NCBI RefSeq assembly: GCF_014699055.1 | Contig: NZ_JACXAC010000001.1 | Location: forward strand, 248,001 to 312,000 | DNA length: 64,000 nt | Source of the DNA: Hymenobacter armeniacus | GTDB taxonomy: Bacteria; Bacteroidota; Bacteroidia; Cytophagales; Hymenobacteraceae | Direction of reading: 5' to 3' | Shown here: piece by piece, positions 25,352 through 34,584 of the stretch | Layout: each line of letters begins with the position of its first letter | How positions within the stretch are numbered: position 1 is the stretch's first letter | Made by a program: the position numbers and the translations under genes | The notes under the pieces: model-generated | The model's database searches: none | Seen by the model: only the letters and a program-made list of their open reading frames with translations | What the model was told of the DNA's origin: nothing

Positions 25352-28300
25352 CTACCGTGCGCAAATGCCCTTGTAGGGGCAATGCTCGCACTTAGTGAAG
25401 TCGTCGGTTTTGCGGATGGGCTCGGTGGGGTCGAGGATGCGCAGCACAATTTTACGCACCAGTTCTTCGGACGCGGCCACGAACTCCTGACCGCCGTCGG
25501 TGATGAAGCTGAGGTCGGCGGAGAGCAGGCCTTCGTCGATGTTGCGCAGGGAGAGGATGGCGGTTTCGGCCGTTTCGCGCTGGGCGGTGTGGGCCAGCAT
25601 GAGGCGGTAGAGCCAGAGCTGGCGCACTTTGTCGGCACTGGAGGAGGCTTCGAGCAGCAGGCGCTCGGTGGCTTCGGCGGGGCTGAGGCGGTCGCGGTAG
25701 CCGCGCAGCTGCAGGTCGTTGCGCTTCACCAGGCCCGATTTGTAGTCGACCACGCGCAGGCGGCCGTCGGGCAGCTCGTCCACGCGGTCGGCGAAGCCGA
25801 ACAGGCGCACGGCCAGCGGCTCCGGCTGGCCCGGCACATCCACGAAGACGGTGGCCGCCAATTCCTTTTCCAACCCAAACAAGCGGATGGGCAGCAGGCC
25901 GGGCTGCTCGGTCAGGCTTTCGAGCAGGCGCACCACGAGGCGCGTGGCCACCTGGCCGTACACGTGGTTGAGGCCTTCGTCGGCGCGGGCGTGCTTTTCG
26001 GTTTCTTCCTGGCGCAGGGCCTTTTGCACTTCGTGCGGGGCCTGCCGGATGAGCTCCGGAATGTCGTCGGCCGTGATGGAGCGCGCCTCCTGGGCGAAGG
26101 GCTGCATGAGGTTTTCCAAGGCCTCGTGCACCATGGTGCCGAAGCTGCTGGCTTCCAGAGTTTCCTCCACGGCGTCGTTTTCGTGGAAGCGGGCCACTTT
26201 CGAGAAATAGAAGCGCAGCGAGCAGGCCAGAAAATCGTTGAGGCGCGAGGGCGAAATGTTGCGTTCCAGCACGCCGCGCAGGGCGGCCAGCATCTCGGGG
26301 TCCTTTTCCAGAATGAGGTCGCCTTCGTAAGGATTGGCGCCCACTTCGGCGTCCGGGCCGGCCACCGAAACCGTCAGGTCTTCCAGCGTGAGCTGCGGGT
26401 TTTGGGGCAGCAGGTCGTTTTCCAGCTGCAGCAGAAAGCGGCTGCGCTCGCCGCTTTTCATGCCCTCGGCGCCGGGCAGCACGTGCACCAGGTCGACGCG
26501 CTGGGCGCGCTGGAGCAGGCGCCAGAAATTGTACGCCGTGATGGCTTCGGCGTCGGCGTAGGTGGGCAGCTTAAACTCGGTGAGGACGTCGTAGGGGAAG
26601 AGCGACTGCTGCTTTTTGGGCGCCGGCAGCACGCCTTCGTTGCAGCTGAGGATGATGAGGTGGTCGAAATCCAGCGCCCGGGTTTCCAGCAAGCCCATCA
26701 CCTGCACTTCGGCCAGGGGCTCGCCGGAAAAGGGCAAGCGGGTGCGGCCCATCTGCTCGTACAAAAACCGGCGGAACGAGCGCACCGACAGCCGCTGCTC
26801 GCGGCAGTCGAAGGCCGAGTCGAGCTGCTTGACGAGCGTATAAAACAGGTAGAGGTATTCGGCCTCGATGCCGCCCTGCTGGTCGGCGTACACCTGTTTC
26901 AGTAAGTCGATGAGCGTGTTGCAGGCGGCAATGATGTCGTCGCAGTTATCCCAGGTTTTGAACAGCGCCTCCACGATGGGGTGATGCGCGCCGAGCCGCA
27001 GCAGCTCCTCGGCCGGCAGCAGCACGGCGTTGAGGCGCACGATTTCGCGGCAAATCTGGTCGAGCACGCCGTGGTACTGGGGCTGGTCGGCCTGGCGGTC
27101 CTGCCACTGCTGGTAGCGGCGCAGGAAGGGGTGGCTCAGTAGCTTGGTGACGGCCAGGTGATGGTAGCGCGGCACGCCGTAGCCGGTTTCGGGGCTGCCC
27201 TCGCGGATGCCGGTGAGGTGCACCTCAAACAGCAAATCGACCAAATTGAACAGCGGCGTGGCCTGGAAGCTCAGGCCCATGGTCACGTTGTAGTCGGGCA
27301 CCTCGTCGGGCGGCAGGCCGTGCAGCACCGGCAGGAGCAGGGTTTCGTCGGGCAGCACCACGGCCACGGTGGCGTCGGGGTATTGGCGGCGGGCTTCGGC
27401 CAGGAGCTGGCCGGCCAGCTTGCCCTGCATGCTGGGGTTGGCCACGCCGAGGTAGCGCACGTGCCGGGGCCGGCCGCGCAGCCACTCCACGCCGCCGCCG
27501 AAGTTGTCGAGCGGCAGCTGCCACTTCTCAAAGTAGCGGCGCAGGTGCTGGCCGGCGCGGTTGGGCGAGTCTTTCTCGAGGTAAAACGGGTCGGCGTCGA
27601 AGCGCACTTCGGCCCGCCCGGCGGTGAGGAGCAAGCGAATGAGCTTCTCCTCGGAGCGCGACAAGTTGCCGAGGCCCACGAACACGTGCCGGGCTACTTC
27701 GGGCGCCGCCGGGTCCTGGATGGTTTTTTCCAGTTTTTCCACGGCCAGGCGGTAGGCCAGGCCGGGGTAGGCGAGGTGGTTGGCCTTCATGCGCCGCTGC
27801 AGTTCGCGGTACACTTGCTCCAGCTGGTCCCAGAAGCTGAAGGAGTGCGCGGCGGCGCGGCTTTTCTCGGGCAGGGCTTCGAGGTCCCAGCGCTCCAGGG
27901 CCTTGGCCTGGCTCAGGTATTCGAACACCTTGCGGGTGGGGGCGAGGTTCTGGTCGAGGTTGGAGAAGTCGCTCAGCAGCAGCCCGGCCCAGCCCACAAA
28001 CTGGTCGAAATCGAGGTGCGGGTCAATGCGTTTGAGGATGTCGTAGAGCAGCAGCTGCAGGGCAATGGGCTCTTCCACCTGCACGCCGGCCAGCTCCACC
28101 ATGTAGTCTTCCATGGCGGCCACGCGCGGGGCCCACAGCGGGGCGCCCACGGGCAGGTTCACGGCCAGCTCGTTCTTCAGATACACCACGGCGCGGCGCG
28201 TGGGCACCACCACCACAATGTCGGACAGCTCATCGAGCGGGCCGGAGCCGTAGCGGTCCAGCAGCTCGCGGGCCACGGTGGCGAGGAAGGAGGCAGGCGC

Positions 28301-28354
28301 GGCAGCGGGCGCCGTGGGGGCAGAAAAAACGTCGGAAGCAGGGCGGGAAGGCAT
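25352..28354 (-). CDS. AddB-like PD-(D/E)XK exonuclease/helicase subunit
   Basis: 1000 residues from the ATG at 28354, supported by a -7-like box 5 bases upstream; the frame stays open further upstream but overlaps the BLUF gene. The N-terminal part carries the degenerate helicase-like fold (DIVVVVPTRRAVVYLKNELA). The C-terminal nuclease has the PD-(D/E)XK motif with D870 and K872 (VVDYKSG). C711 (ACSLRFYF) and C989, C992, C998 (CEHCPYKGIC) form the 4Fe-4S set that pins the nuclease domain in AddB. AddAB processes double-strand breaks for RecA. The AddA helicase partner is not adjacent, so it must be encoded elsewhere. Confidence 0.88.
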   Translation of the reverse strand: MPSRPASDVFSAPTAPAAAPASFLATVARELLDRYGSGPLDELSDIVVVVPTRRAVVYLKNELAVNLPVGAPLWAPRVAAMEDYMVELAGVQVEEPIALQLLLYDILKRIDPHLDFDQFVGWAGLLLSDFSNLDQNLAPTRKVFEYLSQAKALERWDLEALPEKSRAAAHSFSFWDQLEQVYRELQRRMKANHLAYPGLAYRLAVEKLEKTIQDPAAPEVARHVFVGLGNLSRSEEKLIRLLLTAGRAEVRFDADPFYLEKDSPNRAGQHLRRYFEKWQLPLDNFGGGVEWLRGRPRHVRYLGVANPSMQGKLAGQLLAEARRQYPDATVAVVLPDETLLLPVLHGLPPDEVPDYNVTMGLSFQATPLFNLVDLLFEVHLTGIREGSPETGYGVPRYHHLAVTKLLSHPFLRRYQQWQDRQADQPQYHGVLDQICREIVRLNAVLLPAEELLRLGAHHPIVEALFKTWDNCDDIIAACNTLIDLLKQVYADQQGGIEAEYLYLFYTLVKQLDSAFDCREQRLSVRSFRRFLYEQMGRTRLPFSGEPLAEVQVMGLLETRALDFDHLIILSCNEGVLPAPKKQQSLFPYDVLTEFKLPTYADAEAITAYNFWRLLQRAQRVDLVHVLPGAEGMKSGERSRFLLQLENDLLPQNPQLTLEDLTVSVAGPDAEVGANPYEGDLILEKDPEMLAALRGVLERNISPSRLNDFLACSLRFYFSKVARFHENDAVEETLEASSFGTMVHEALENLMQPFAQEARSITADDIPELIRQAPHEVQKALRQEETEKHARADEGLNHVYGQVATRLVVRLLESLTEQPGLLPIRLFGLEKELAATVFVDVPGQPEPLAVRLFGFADRVDELPDGRLRVVDYKSGLVKRNDLQLRGYRDRLSPAEATERLLLEASSSADKVRQLWLYRLMLAHTAQRETAETAILSLRNIDEGLLSADLSFITDGGQEFVAASEELVRKIVLRILDPTEPIRKTDDFTKCEHCPYKGICAR

Positions 28355-28359
28355 CGGGG

Positions 28360-28367
28360 TAAAGATA
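28360..28367 (-). promoter_or_regulatory. -7-like box of the AddB-like gene
   Basis: TATCTTTA on the minus strand (last base off consensus) ends 5 bases before the start codon, supporting the ATG at 28354. Confidence 0.4.
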
Positions 28368-28467
28368 CCAAGACAGCAGCGCGAACGGTGCAGTTCGCGG
28401 GCTGGCACGTGCACCTTCGGAAATTTCCCAACAGTCCTGCCCTCGGTAAACTCCTGGCGCTGGCGTG

Positions 28468-28923
28468 CTAAAGCGGCTGCTCCAATTCGGCAGCCGTTTC
28501 GCCCCAGGCCACAAAATCGTGTAGAATCGCCAGCAATTCGGGGCACGTGTGGGGCCGCGGGATGAGCAGCGCCGGCGTATCGGGGGGCACGGGGCTCAGC
28601 AGGCGGCGCAGGTCGGCGGGTTGCGCCGGCCGGAACCCCATCGACCACCCCCCGAACACGCGTTTGCGGTTGGCCGCCTCGCCCAGCACCTGGCAGTTGA
28701 AATGGCGCGGGTCCAAGGCAATGCGGTTGTGGTAGAGGTGGCGCACCGCGTCGTACTCGCCTTCCAGTGCTTGCACAAACCGCCCGTCGGGCGTGAGCAG
28801 CAACAGCCCCGTGATGCCATGCTCCCGGTTGTAGCGCCTCGCTTGCTCCAACAGCGCCGACAATTCCCGCGGCTCGAAGGGCACCAGCGCCTGGCTTTGA
28901 TACACGAGTTGATGCAAAGCCAT
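28468..28923 (-). CDS. BLUF-domain blue-light photoreceptor
   Basis: 151 residues; the BLUF domain fills residues 1-100 and starts at the first residues (MALHQLVYQSQ). The flavin-interacting residues are all present with near-standard spacing: Y8, N32 (YNREHGITG), Q51 (FVQALEG), W93 and M95 (GGWSMGF). BLUF proteins bind FAD and signal by rearranging hydrogen bonds around the Tyr/Gln pair under blue light. Only a ~50-residue helical cap follows, with no enzymatic output, so it must act on a partner. It lies upstream of the AddB-like gene, possibly on the same transcript, although AddB has its own promoter-like box. Confidence 0.93.
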   Translation of the reverse strand: MALHQLVYQSQALVPFEPRELSALLEQARRYNREHGITGLLLLTPDGRFVQALEGEYDAVRHLYHNRIALDPRHFNCQVLGEAANRKRVFGGWSMGFRPAQPADLRRLLSPVPPDTPALLIPRPHTCPELLAILHDFVAWGETAAELEQPL

Positions 28924-29133
28924 GGGGCGAATGTTTAAGAACGGCAAGCAGGGCGGCGACCGGCTTCGGGCCCGAAGCAAACCCTGCCCCGATGCGCAAC
29001 GCATATTGCTACTCAAAAGAATAGTGCAGTTACTACGTATAAAAATAGACTCCGTTATCGGCACCGGTCCGCGGCCGGATACTGCTTTCTGTATGGCCAA
29101 GCTTACTTTGCCGCCACACTCACTCCTGCATTC

Positions 29134-30078
29134 ATGAAAACACGTCTTCTCCTGCCGCTGGTCGCCCTGTGCGGCACCCTATCGGTGCGGGCCCAAACCA
29201 CGCCCACCGTCATTCCGGACCCCGCGCCCACGGCGCCCGCGCCCGACCCGCTTTGGCGCAAGTCGCTCAAAACCGGCCTGGGGCTGAACGAGGCCCTGCT
29301 GAGCAGCAACTGGCGCGGCGGCGGCGTCAACACCATCGGCTTCAACGCCCTGGCCAACGCCCGCGCCAACCGCAAAAGCGGCGCCCACAGCTTCGACAAC
29401 GAAGCCGATTTCCTCTTTGCCTTCTCCGAAACCAAGGGCCTGGGCTACCGCAAAGGCCAAGACCGCCTCTACCTCGACACCAAATACGGCTGGGCCATGA
29501 GCACAAAGTGGGACATGTTCGTGTCGCTGAACCTGCTTTCGCAGTTTGCCCCCGGCTACAAGTACGATAAGGATGCCAACGGCGACGAGCGCGCCCGGCA
29601 AGTGTCCGATTTTTTTGCGCCGGCGTTTCTCACCGCCGCGTATGGGTTCGAGTACCGCCCCGCTCCTTATTTCCACTTGCGCCTGGCGCCCTTTGCGCCG
29701 CGCCTGACCGTCGTGAACCGCGCCGACAGGTTTGTGGACGTCCTCGGCGACACGCCCTACGGCGTGAACCCCGGCCACAGCACGCGCTGGGAAATCCTGG
29801 CTGCCCAAATTCTGGCCGAACTCGACCGCAACATCAGCCCCAACGTCAACCTGAAAGCGCGTTACCTGCTGTTTGCCAACTACAGAAACATCAACCCCCA
29901 GGAAATCGACCACCGCCTCGACGTGGGCCTCACCGCCAAAGTGGGCAAGTACGTGAACGTGGCCCTCAACGGCATTGCCCTCTACGACTACGACCAAGAC
30001 GGCGCGGTGCAATTTTCGCAGGGCCTCACCCTCGGGGTGGCGTATTCGGTGCAGAATTTCGTGGACGCGAAGAAATAA
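29134..30078 (+). CDS. Exported DUF3078 protein
   Basis: 314 residues with a signal peptide (MKTRLLLPLVALCGTLSVRA) and a Pro-rich linker. The DUF3078 pattern begins at about residue 38 (DPLWRKSLKTGLGLNEALLSSNWRGGGVNTIGFNA). A series of amphipathic strands follows, including KYGWAMSTKWDMFVSLNLLSQFAPGY and YNFVDAKK-like ends, which suggests a small outer-membrane or periplasmic beta structure. The family is almost restricted to Bacteroidota; function unknown. It converges with the deacetylase gene. Confidence 0.88.
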   Translation: MKTRLLLPLVALCGTLSVRAQTTPTVIPDPAPTAPAPDPLWRKSLKTGLGLNEALLSSNWRGGGVNTIGFNALANARANRKSGAHSFDNEADFLFAFSETKGLGYRKGQDRLYLDTKYGWAMSTKWDMFVSLNLLSQFAPGYKYDKDANGDERARQVSDFFAPAFLTAAYGFEYRPAPYFHLRLAPFAPRLTVVNRADRFVDVLGDTPYGVNPGHSTRWEILAAQILAELDRNISPNVNLKARYLLFANYRNINPQEIDHRLDVGLTAKVGKYVNVALNGIALYDYDQDGAVQFSQGLTLGVAYSVQNFVDAKK

Positions 30079-30089
30079 GGCCGCTGCAC

Positions 30090-30908
30090 TTATTTCTGGG
30101 TGACCACGGCCATCGCTGCCGAAAAGGTGAGTACCGAATATTCGGCTTCGTGAGCTTTCAAATACGCCAAGAATTCCCGGTGAACATTGCTCGAAACCTT
30201 AAAAATCTGCCCGCCCACGCCGTGGAATTGGTACACGCCCATGCCGTGGGCCTGTTTTGTTTTTTCGGCGAAGGCAATCAGTTCGGGCAGCGTGGTGCCG
30301 GGCTCCACCAACCAACTGGGCACCTGCATGGGGTTTAAGGTCGCAAAGTTGGTGACGATGCTGGTGCGGTCGCCACCGCCCCGCCCGAATTTCACGAGGC
30401 CGCTGCGCTGCACGCTGGGGAGGTAATCGACCGACCCGATGAGGGTGTTGTTGCACGGGTACGCAAAGGCGCGGGCGCGGCGGGCGGGGTCCAGCAGGGC
30501 CAGCAAGGCGTTCTGGGTTCGGATTTCTTCCAGAATGCGGGGCACGGTGTAGGTCTCAATGGCCACGGTTTTCGTCCAGCCCAGCTTTTCTGGGCACGGA
30601 TGGAACAGGGTGTGGTTGGCCAGCTCGTGGCCGTGCGCGGCGGCGGCCCGCCAGCCCACCACGGCGGCCGGAGGCTCCCCAATCACCTCCGTGGGCGAAG
30701 AGCCGGCGATGGCGTTTAGAAAGAACGTGGCTTTTAACCCCGCCGAATCGAGCTGGGGCAGGGCCGTGGTGAGCTGGGTGTCCAGCCCATCATCGTACGT
30801 CAAGCAAATAATGGCTTTGCGGGGTTTGGTGGCCTTGCTCGGTTGTGCCCACGCGCTGGCGTGCCACAAGGTCAGCACCACAATTTTCACCATTATTCTA
30901 GCTTGCAT
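30090..30908 (-). CDS. Exported polysaccharide deacetylase (NodB-type)
   Basis: 272 residues. A short signal sequence (VKIVVLTLWHASAWAQ) precedes the NodB domain, which starts with the catalytic TYDDG (D39, D40) and the metal-binding H-x-x-x-H in ELANHTLFHP. The AYPCNNT and VYQFHGVGG segments match later catalytic motifs, with a histidine in the last. Carbohydrate esterase family 4 enzymes remove N- or O-acetyl groups from chitin, peptidoglycan or surface glycans. Its position after the sugar-modification genes suggests a glycan substrate. Two Met codons (30908 and 30893) could start it. Confidence 0.85.
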   Translation of the reverse strand: MQARIMVKIVVLTLWHASAWAQPSKATKPRKAIICLTYDDGLDTQLTTALPQLDSAGLKATFFLNAIAGSSPTEVIGEPPAAVVGWRAAAAHGHELANHTLFHPCPEKLGWTKTVAIETYTVPRILEEIRTQNALLALLDPARRARAFAYPCNNTLIGSVDYLPSVQRSGLVKFGRGGGDRTSIVTNFATLNPMQVPSWLVEPGTTLPELIAFAEKTKQAHGMGVYQFHGVGGQIFKVSSNVHREFLAYLKAHEAEYSVLTFSAAMAVVTQK

Positions 30909-31025
30909 ATCCGAATATATTATAATTTTTCAGGATAGCGGTGCTGGCCCTCTGTATGGGTTTGCCACGGGCGCGCGTAGGTTGTGGCTCTTCACAAGAA
31001 GGATGTGACGTCGTGACGCCACGTG

Positions 31026-32060
31026 CTACCGCAGCGCGTAAATCCGCTCAATTATTTCCACCACTTTCAGGCCTTCCAGCGCATTGGTGGTGGCGGTGCT
31101 GCGGCGCTGCACGGTGTCCACCACGTTTTCGATGACCTGCACGTGGTTGGCGGCCGAGCCTTGGAAGGCGCCGTAGTTATTGGCCGGGTTGGTAGGCGCC
31201 AGTTCGGGCATGTGGTATCCTTCAATGTGGCAGTAGTCCACCTTGTCCATGTACTGGCCGGCGATGCGCAGGCTGCCGCGCTCGGCCACCACGGTAAGGG
31301 AGCTTTCGAGGTTGCGGTCCCACACGGCGGTGCTGTAGCTGAGCGTGCCGCTGCCGCCGCGCACGAGGTCGAAGGTGACGAGGCCGCTGTCTTCAAACTC
31401 GGTCAGGCCCGCGTGGGTGAAGTCGCGGAAGCGGGCCGCAATGTTGGTGATGTCGCCAAACACCCAGTACAGCAAATCGACGAAATGGCTGAACTGGGTG
31501 AACAAAGTGCCGCCGTCGAGCGCCTGCGTGCCTTTCCAACCACCGGGGCGGTAGTAGCGCGCGTCGCGGTTCCAGAAGCAGTTCAGCTGCACCAGAAACA
31601 CCTGGCCCAGCCGGCCCTCGTCCACTATCTGCTTGAGCCAGGCGGCCGGGGGCGAGTAGCGGTTCTGCATCACCCCAAACACCAGCCGGCCGGTTTGCAG
31701 GGCCGTGTGCACGATGGTTTCGGCGTCGGCTTTGTGCAGCGCAATGGGCTTTTCGATGACCACGTGCAGGCCGTGGCGCAGGCCGGCCACCGCCTGCGGG
31801 GCGTGCAGCCCGTTGGGCGTGGCCACGGTGAGGACATCGGCCGCGGGGCCGTTATGCAGGTAGGCTTCGAGCGAGGTGAAAAAGGGCACGCCCGGAAACT
31901 CCGTCGCCAGGCCGGGCTGCAGGTCGGCGCGGATGTCAATCAGGGCTGCCAGTTCGGCTCCGTCGTGGCGCGAAACCAGCGCCGCGTGGCGGCGGCCAAT
32001 GTGGCCCACACCGCTAATGGCAAAACGGACGGGCTGAGCCGATTTATTCAAGGTATCCAA
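31026..32060 (-). CDS. Gfo/Idh/MocA family dehydrogenase
   Basis: 344 residues from a TTG, overlapping the end of the upstream membrane gene by 13 bases, which implies coupled translation. The NAD(P)-binding motif is GVGHIG near the start (about residues 17-22). The conserved lysine is in EKP (HVVIEKPIALHK), and a later strand carries GGWKGTQALDGGTLFTQFSHFVDLL. These enzymes oxidise or reduce sugar and sugar-nucleotide carbons. Together with the DegT aminotransferase, a WbpB/WbpE-like 3-amino-sugar step is one possibility. No acetyltransferase partner is present. Confidence 0.88.
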   Translation of the reverse strand: MDTLNKSAQPVRFAISGVGHIGRRHAALVSRHDGAELAALIDIRADLQPGLATEFPGVPFFTSLEAYLHNGPAADVLTVATPNGLHAPQAVAGLRHGLHVVIEKPIALHKADAETIVHTALQTGRLVFGVMQNRYSPPAAWLKQIVDEGRLGQVFLVQLNCFWNRDARYYRPGGWKGTQALDGGTLFTQFSHFVDLLYWVFGDITNIAARFRDFTHAGLTEFEDSGLVTFDLVRGGSGTLSYSTAVWDRNLESSLTVVAERGSLRIAGQYMDKVDYCHIEGYHMPELAPTNPANNYGAFQGSAANHVQVIENVVDTVQRRSTATTNALEGLKVVEIIERIYALR

Positions 32061-32398
32061 AATACGTAAATCAACAGTGCGGCCGGTAAGAACGCCGCTG
32101 CGAAGCTAAGGATACTCCATGCACTGGCCTCTTTTTTATGCGGTTTCCGCCGAACCAAGCCCGCCTGCCACGAGCAAAGCACGAACTGGTAAATCGTTGT
32201 GAGCAAGGCAAAGAATAATGCCACTGACTCGCCGGTTGCACAACGATATGTTTCGCCTGCCGGAGGCACGTAGCTGTAGAATGCTGAATAGTAAATCCAG
32301 CCGCACAAGGAGGCAAACGCAACCAGCAGCAGCAGCTGACCAATCAGCAATTTTCCGGCCATGCGCTGCAACCAGCGAAACCCTGTATTAGTCACCAT
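32048..32398 (-). CDS. Small predicted membrane protein
   Basis: 116 residues with three hydrophobic helices (about 14-37, 55-78 and 94-114) and a short polar segment GETYRCATGES. The gene is noticeably AT-richer than its neighbours. It sits between the aminotransferase and the dehydrogenase and overlaps the latter. No family recognised; membrane-anchored partner or an orphan insertion are both possible. Confidence 0.5.
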   Translation of the reverse strand: MVTNTGFRWLQRMAGKLLIGQLLLLVAFASLCGWIYYSAFYSYVPPAGETYRCATGESVALFFALLTTIYQFVLCSWQAGLVRRKPHKKEASAWSILSFAAAFLPAALLIYVFWIP

Positions 32399-32448
32399 TT
32401 TATAGTTAATGCCTGCTTAAGCGGAATAGTCACCTGCTCGTGCAGCCA

Positions 32449-33591
32449 CTAAAACCCACCTATTACTTCAGCAACATACGTCACCTGCTCTTCCGTCAGC
32501 AGCGGGTGAATCGGCAGCGACAGCACCGTGCCACATAGGTTTTCAGCAACCGGAAACTGCCCCGCCCGGTAGCCCAGGTAGGCATACGCCGGCTGCGCAT
32601 GCACCGGCAGCGGGTAGTATATCATGGTCGGCACGCCGCAGCCGCTGAGGAAATGCTGCAACTCGTCGCGTCGTTCGGGTTCGTTCACCTGAATGGTGTA
32701 CTGGTGGAAAACGTGCGTGCTGCGTGGGTCACGGGCCGGAATGGTGAGGCCCGGCACGCCGGCCAGGGCCGCGTCGTAGCGGGCGGCCACGGCCTGGCGG
32801 GCGGCGGTGTTAGCGGGCAGCTGCCGCAGCTTCACGCGCAGCAGGGCCGCTTGCAGGGTGTCGAGGCGGGAGTTGAGGCCGATGCGCTGGTGGTGGTACT
32901 TGCGGCTCTGGCCGTGGTTGGCCAGCTGCCGGAGCAGGGCGGCGCGGGCGGTGTCGCGGGTGAGCAGGGCGCCGCCGTCGCCGAGGCAGCCCAGGTTTTT
33001 GGAAGGGAAAAAGGAGGTCGTGCCCACTTCGCCTACCGCGCCAGCAAATGCCGTCTCGCCGCTGGCAAACCGAAACGTGGCGCCAATGGCCTGGGCGTTG
33101 TCCTCAATCAGGGCCACGCCGTGACGCGTGGAAATGGCCTTCAAGGCCTCCAAATCGGCACATTGCCCGAACAAGTGCACCGCCACGATGGCGCCCGTAC
33201 GCGGCGTAAGGGCGGCTTCCACCGCCGCCGGGTCGATGTTGAAGGTATCGGGCCGCACGTCAACCAGCACGGGTTTCAGGCCCAGCAATGCCGCTGCTTC
33301 CAGCGTGGCCACGTAGGTGAAGGCCGGCACAATGACTTCGGCTCCCGCGGGCAGCTCCAGGCTCAGCAGGGCCAGCGTGAGGGCGTCGGTGCCGTTGGCG
33401 CAGGGCACGACGTGGGCGCCGCCCAGGTACTCGCCCAGCTCGGCCGCAAACGTGGCCACCGCCGGCCCCTGAATAAACGCCGCCGACGCCATCACCTCCC
33501 GCAAGGCCTCGTCGAGGGCCGGTTGCAGGGCGGCGTGCTCGGCAGCCAAATTGAGCAGGTGAATGGGGGCGGGCGGGGCGGGAAGTATCAA
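32449..33591 (-). CDS. DegT/DnrJ/EryC1/StrS aminotransferase
   Basis: About 380 residues from a proposed TTG at 33591. A longer frame begins with TTG 33630, but a consensus -7 box (33622-33615) lies inside that extension, so translation must begin later. PLP-binding Lys198 is in FFPSKNLGCLGDGGA, and ANGTDALTLAL, VDVRPDTFNID and LIEDNAQAIGA are the expected family motifs. These enzymes transaminate a keto group on nucleotide sugars. The neighbouring dehydrogenase and glycosyltransferase suggest production of an amino sugar for a surface glycan. Confidence 0.9.
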   Translation of the reverse strand: MILPAPPAPIHLLNLAAEHAALQPALDEALREVMASAAFIQGPAVATFAAELGEYLGGAHVVPCANGTDALTLALLSLELPAGAEVIVPAFTYVATLEAAALLGLKPVLVDVRPDTFNIDPAAVEAALTPRTGAIVAVHLFGQCADLEALKAISTRHGVALIEDNAQAIGATFRFASGETAFAGAVGEVGTTSFFPSKNLGCLGDGGALLTRDTARAALLRQLANHGQSRKYHHQRIGLNSRLDTLQAALLRVKLRQLPANTAARQAVAARYDAALAGVPGLTIPARDPRSTHVFHQYTIQVNEPERRDELQHFLSGCGVPTMIYYPLPVHAQPAYAYLGYRAGQFPVAENLCGTVLSLPIHPLLTEEQVTYVAEVIGGF

Positions 33592-33614
33592 AGCGGCGCA
33601 GAAAACGGGGCCGC

Positions 33615-33622
33615 CAAAGATA
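33615..33622 (-). promoter_or_regulatory. -7 box of the aminotransferase gene
   Basis: TATCTTTG on the minus strand, perfect to TAnnTTTG, just after the end of the glycosyltransferase gene. It argues that the aminotransferase has its own start site, not only read-through. Confidence 0.5.
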
Positions 33623-33632
33623 CTGGGCAAAC

Positions 33633-34526
33633 TCAGGCCAGCTCGCGCAGCAGCCAGTGCAGCTTCAGCAGGTCGAAGAGGCGCAGGCTGGGGGCCGCCG
33701 TCAGCAGCTGGCGGCGCAGCGCTGGCGCTGCCGCTGCCAAGGCTGCCCGGGCCGCCCTGGCCAGGTGCAGCCGCTGCAGGCGCAGGGCCGTTTGCAACAG
33801 GCGGGAGTCGGTGCCCAAGCCTTTTTGCTGATGTACCTGGGCGAGGTTGCGCACCGCCTGTTCGCTTTTATGCAGGAAAACCGCGGCCGGTTCCAGCCCT
33901 TCGTGCAGCACGGGGTTGTCGAGGTGGCGCACCGGCACGCCGGCCGCGGCCAGCGCCTCGCCAAACTGCGTGTCTTCGTGCCCGTAGCCGGTCAGCTGTT
34001 CATCGAGCGGGTATTGCCGGAAAACGTCGGCTTGAATCAACGCGTTGTTGATTGTCAGCTGCTGGTAGGGCTGCGCTTGGCGCCCGGAAGCCGCCCGCGC
34101 TTCGCGGGCCCGGCCGTAATGCCAGCGCAGGCGCAGGGCGGGGTCGGCCGGCGGCGCAGCCCGGTAGCTGGTGCCGCCGATGAGCACCGGCGCCTGCGCG
34201 CGGGCCGCGGCGTAGCGCGCCAGAAACCGGCTGTCCGGCAATGAGCTGTCGTTGTCGAGCAGCAGCAGCCATTCGTGCTGGGCGGCGGCCGCCAGCTGGT
34301 TGCGAATGGCGGCGCGGCCCACGTTGCGCGGCAGTTCCTGGTAGTGCACCCCCGCGTGCGCGCCAAGCAGTCGATTGGCCTCGCGAAATTTCGGGTGGGA
34401 GCCGTCGTCCAACAGCAGAATTTCGACCGGGCCGGGCCAGTCGTGCCGCTGCGCCCGAAGCGAATTCACCAGCGCACCCACTTCCCAGTTATACACCGGA
34501 ATCAGCACCGACAGGCCTTCGGTCAT
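33633..34526 (-). CDS. Family 2 glycosyltransferase
   Basis: 297 residues from ATG 34526. The GT-A fold is clear: LSVLIPVYNWE at the start, then EILLLDDGS, the DxD-like LLLLDNDSSLP, and the acceptor-site GYGHEDTQFGEAL. There is no membrane helix at the C-terminus; it ends in a helical Ala/Arg/Leu-rich tail of about 70 residues. It probably moves a sugar from a nucleotide donor to a surface glycan or lipid. It ends 2 bases before the longest aminotransferase frame. Confidence 0.9.
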   Translation of the reverse strand: MTEGLSVLIPVYNWEVGALVNSLRAQRHDWPGPVEILLLDDGSHPKFREANRLLGAHAGVHYQELPRNVGRAAIRNQLAAAAQHEWLLLLDNDSSLPDSRFLARYAAARAQAPVLIGGTSYRAAPPADPALRLRWHYGRAREARAASGRQAQPYQQLTINNALIQADVFRQYPLDEQLTGYGHEDTQFGEALAAAGVPVRHLDNPVLHEGLEPAAVFLHKSEQAVRNLAQVHQQKGLGTDSRLLQTALRLQRLHLARAARAALAAAAPALRRQLLTAAPSLRLFDLLKLHWLLRELA

Positions 34527-34584
34527 GGCAGGGGGAAGGGGAGATGAGCAGGAGCGTGGCGGCGAATGGGCGCGGGCCGGTCGA

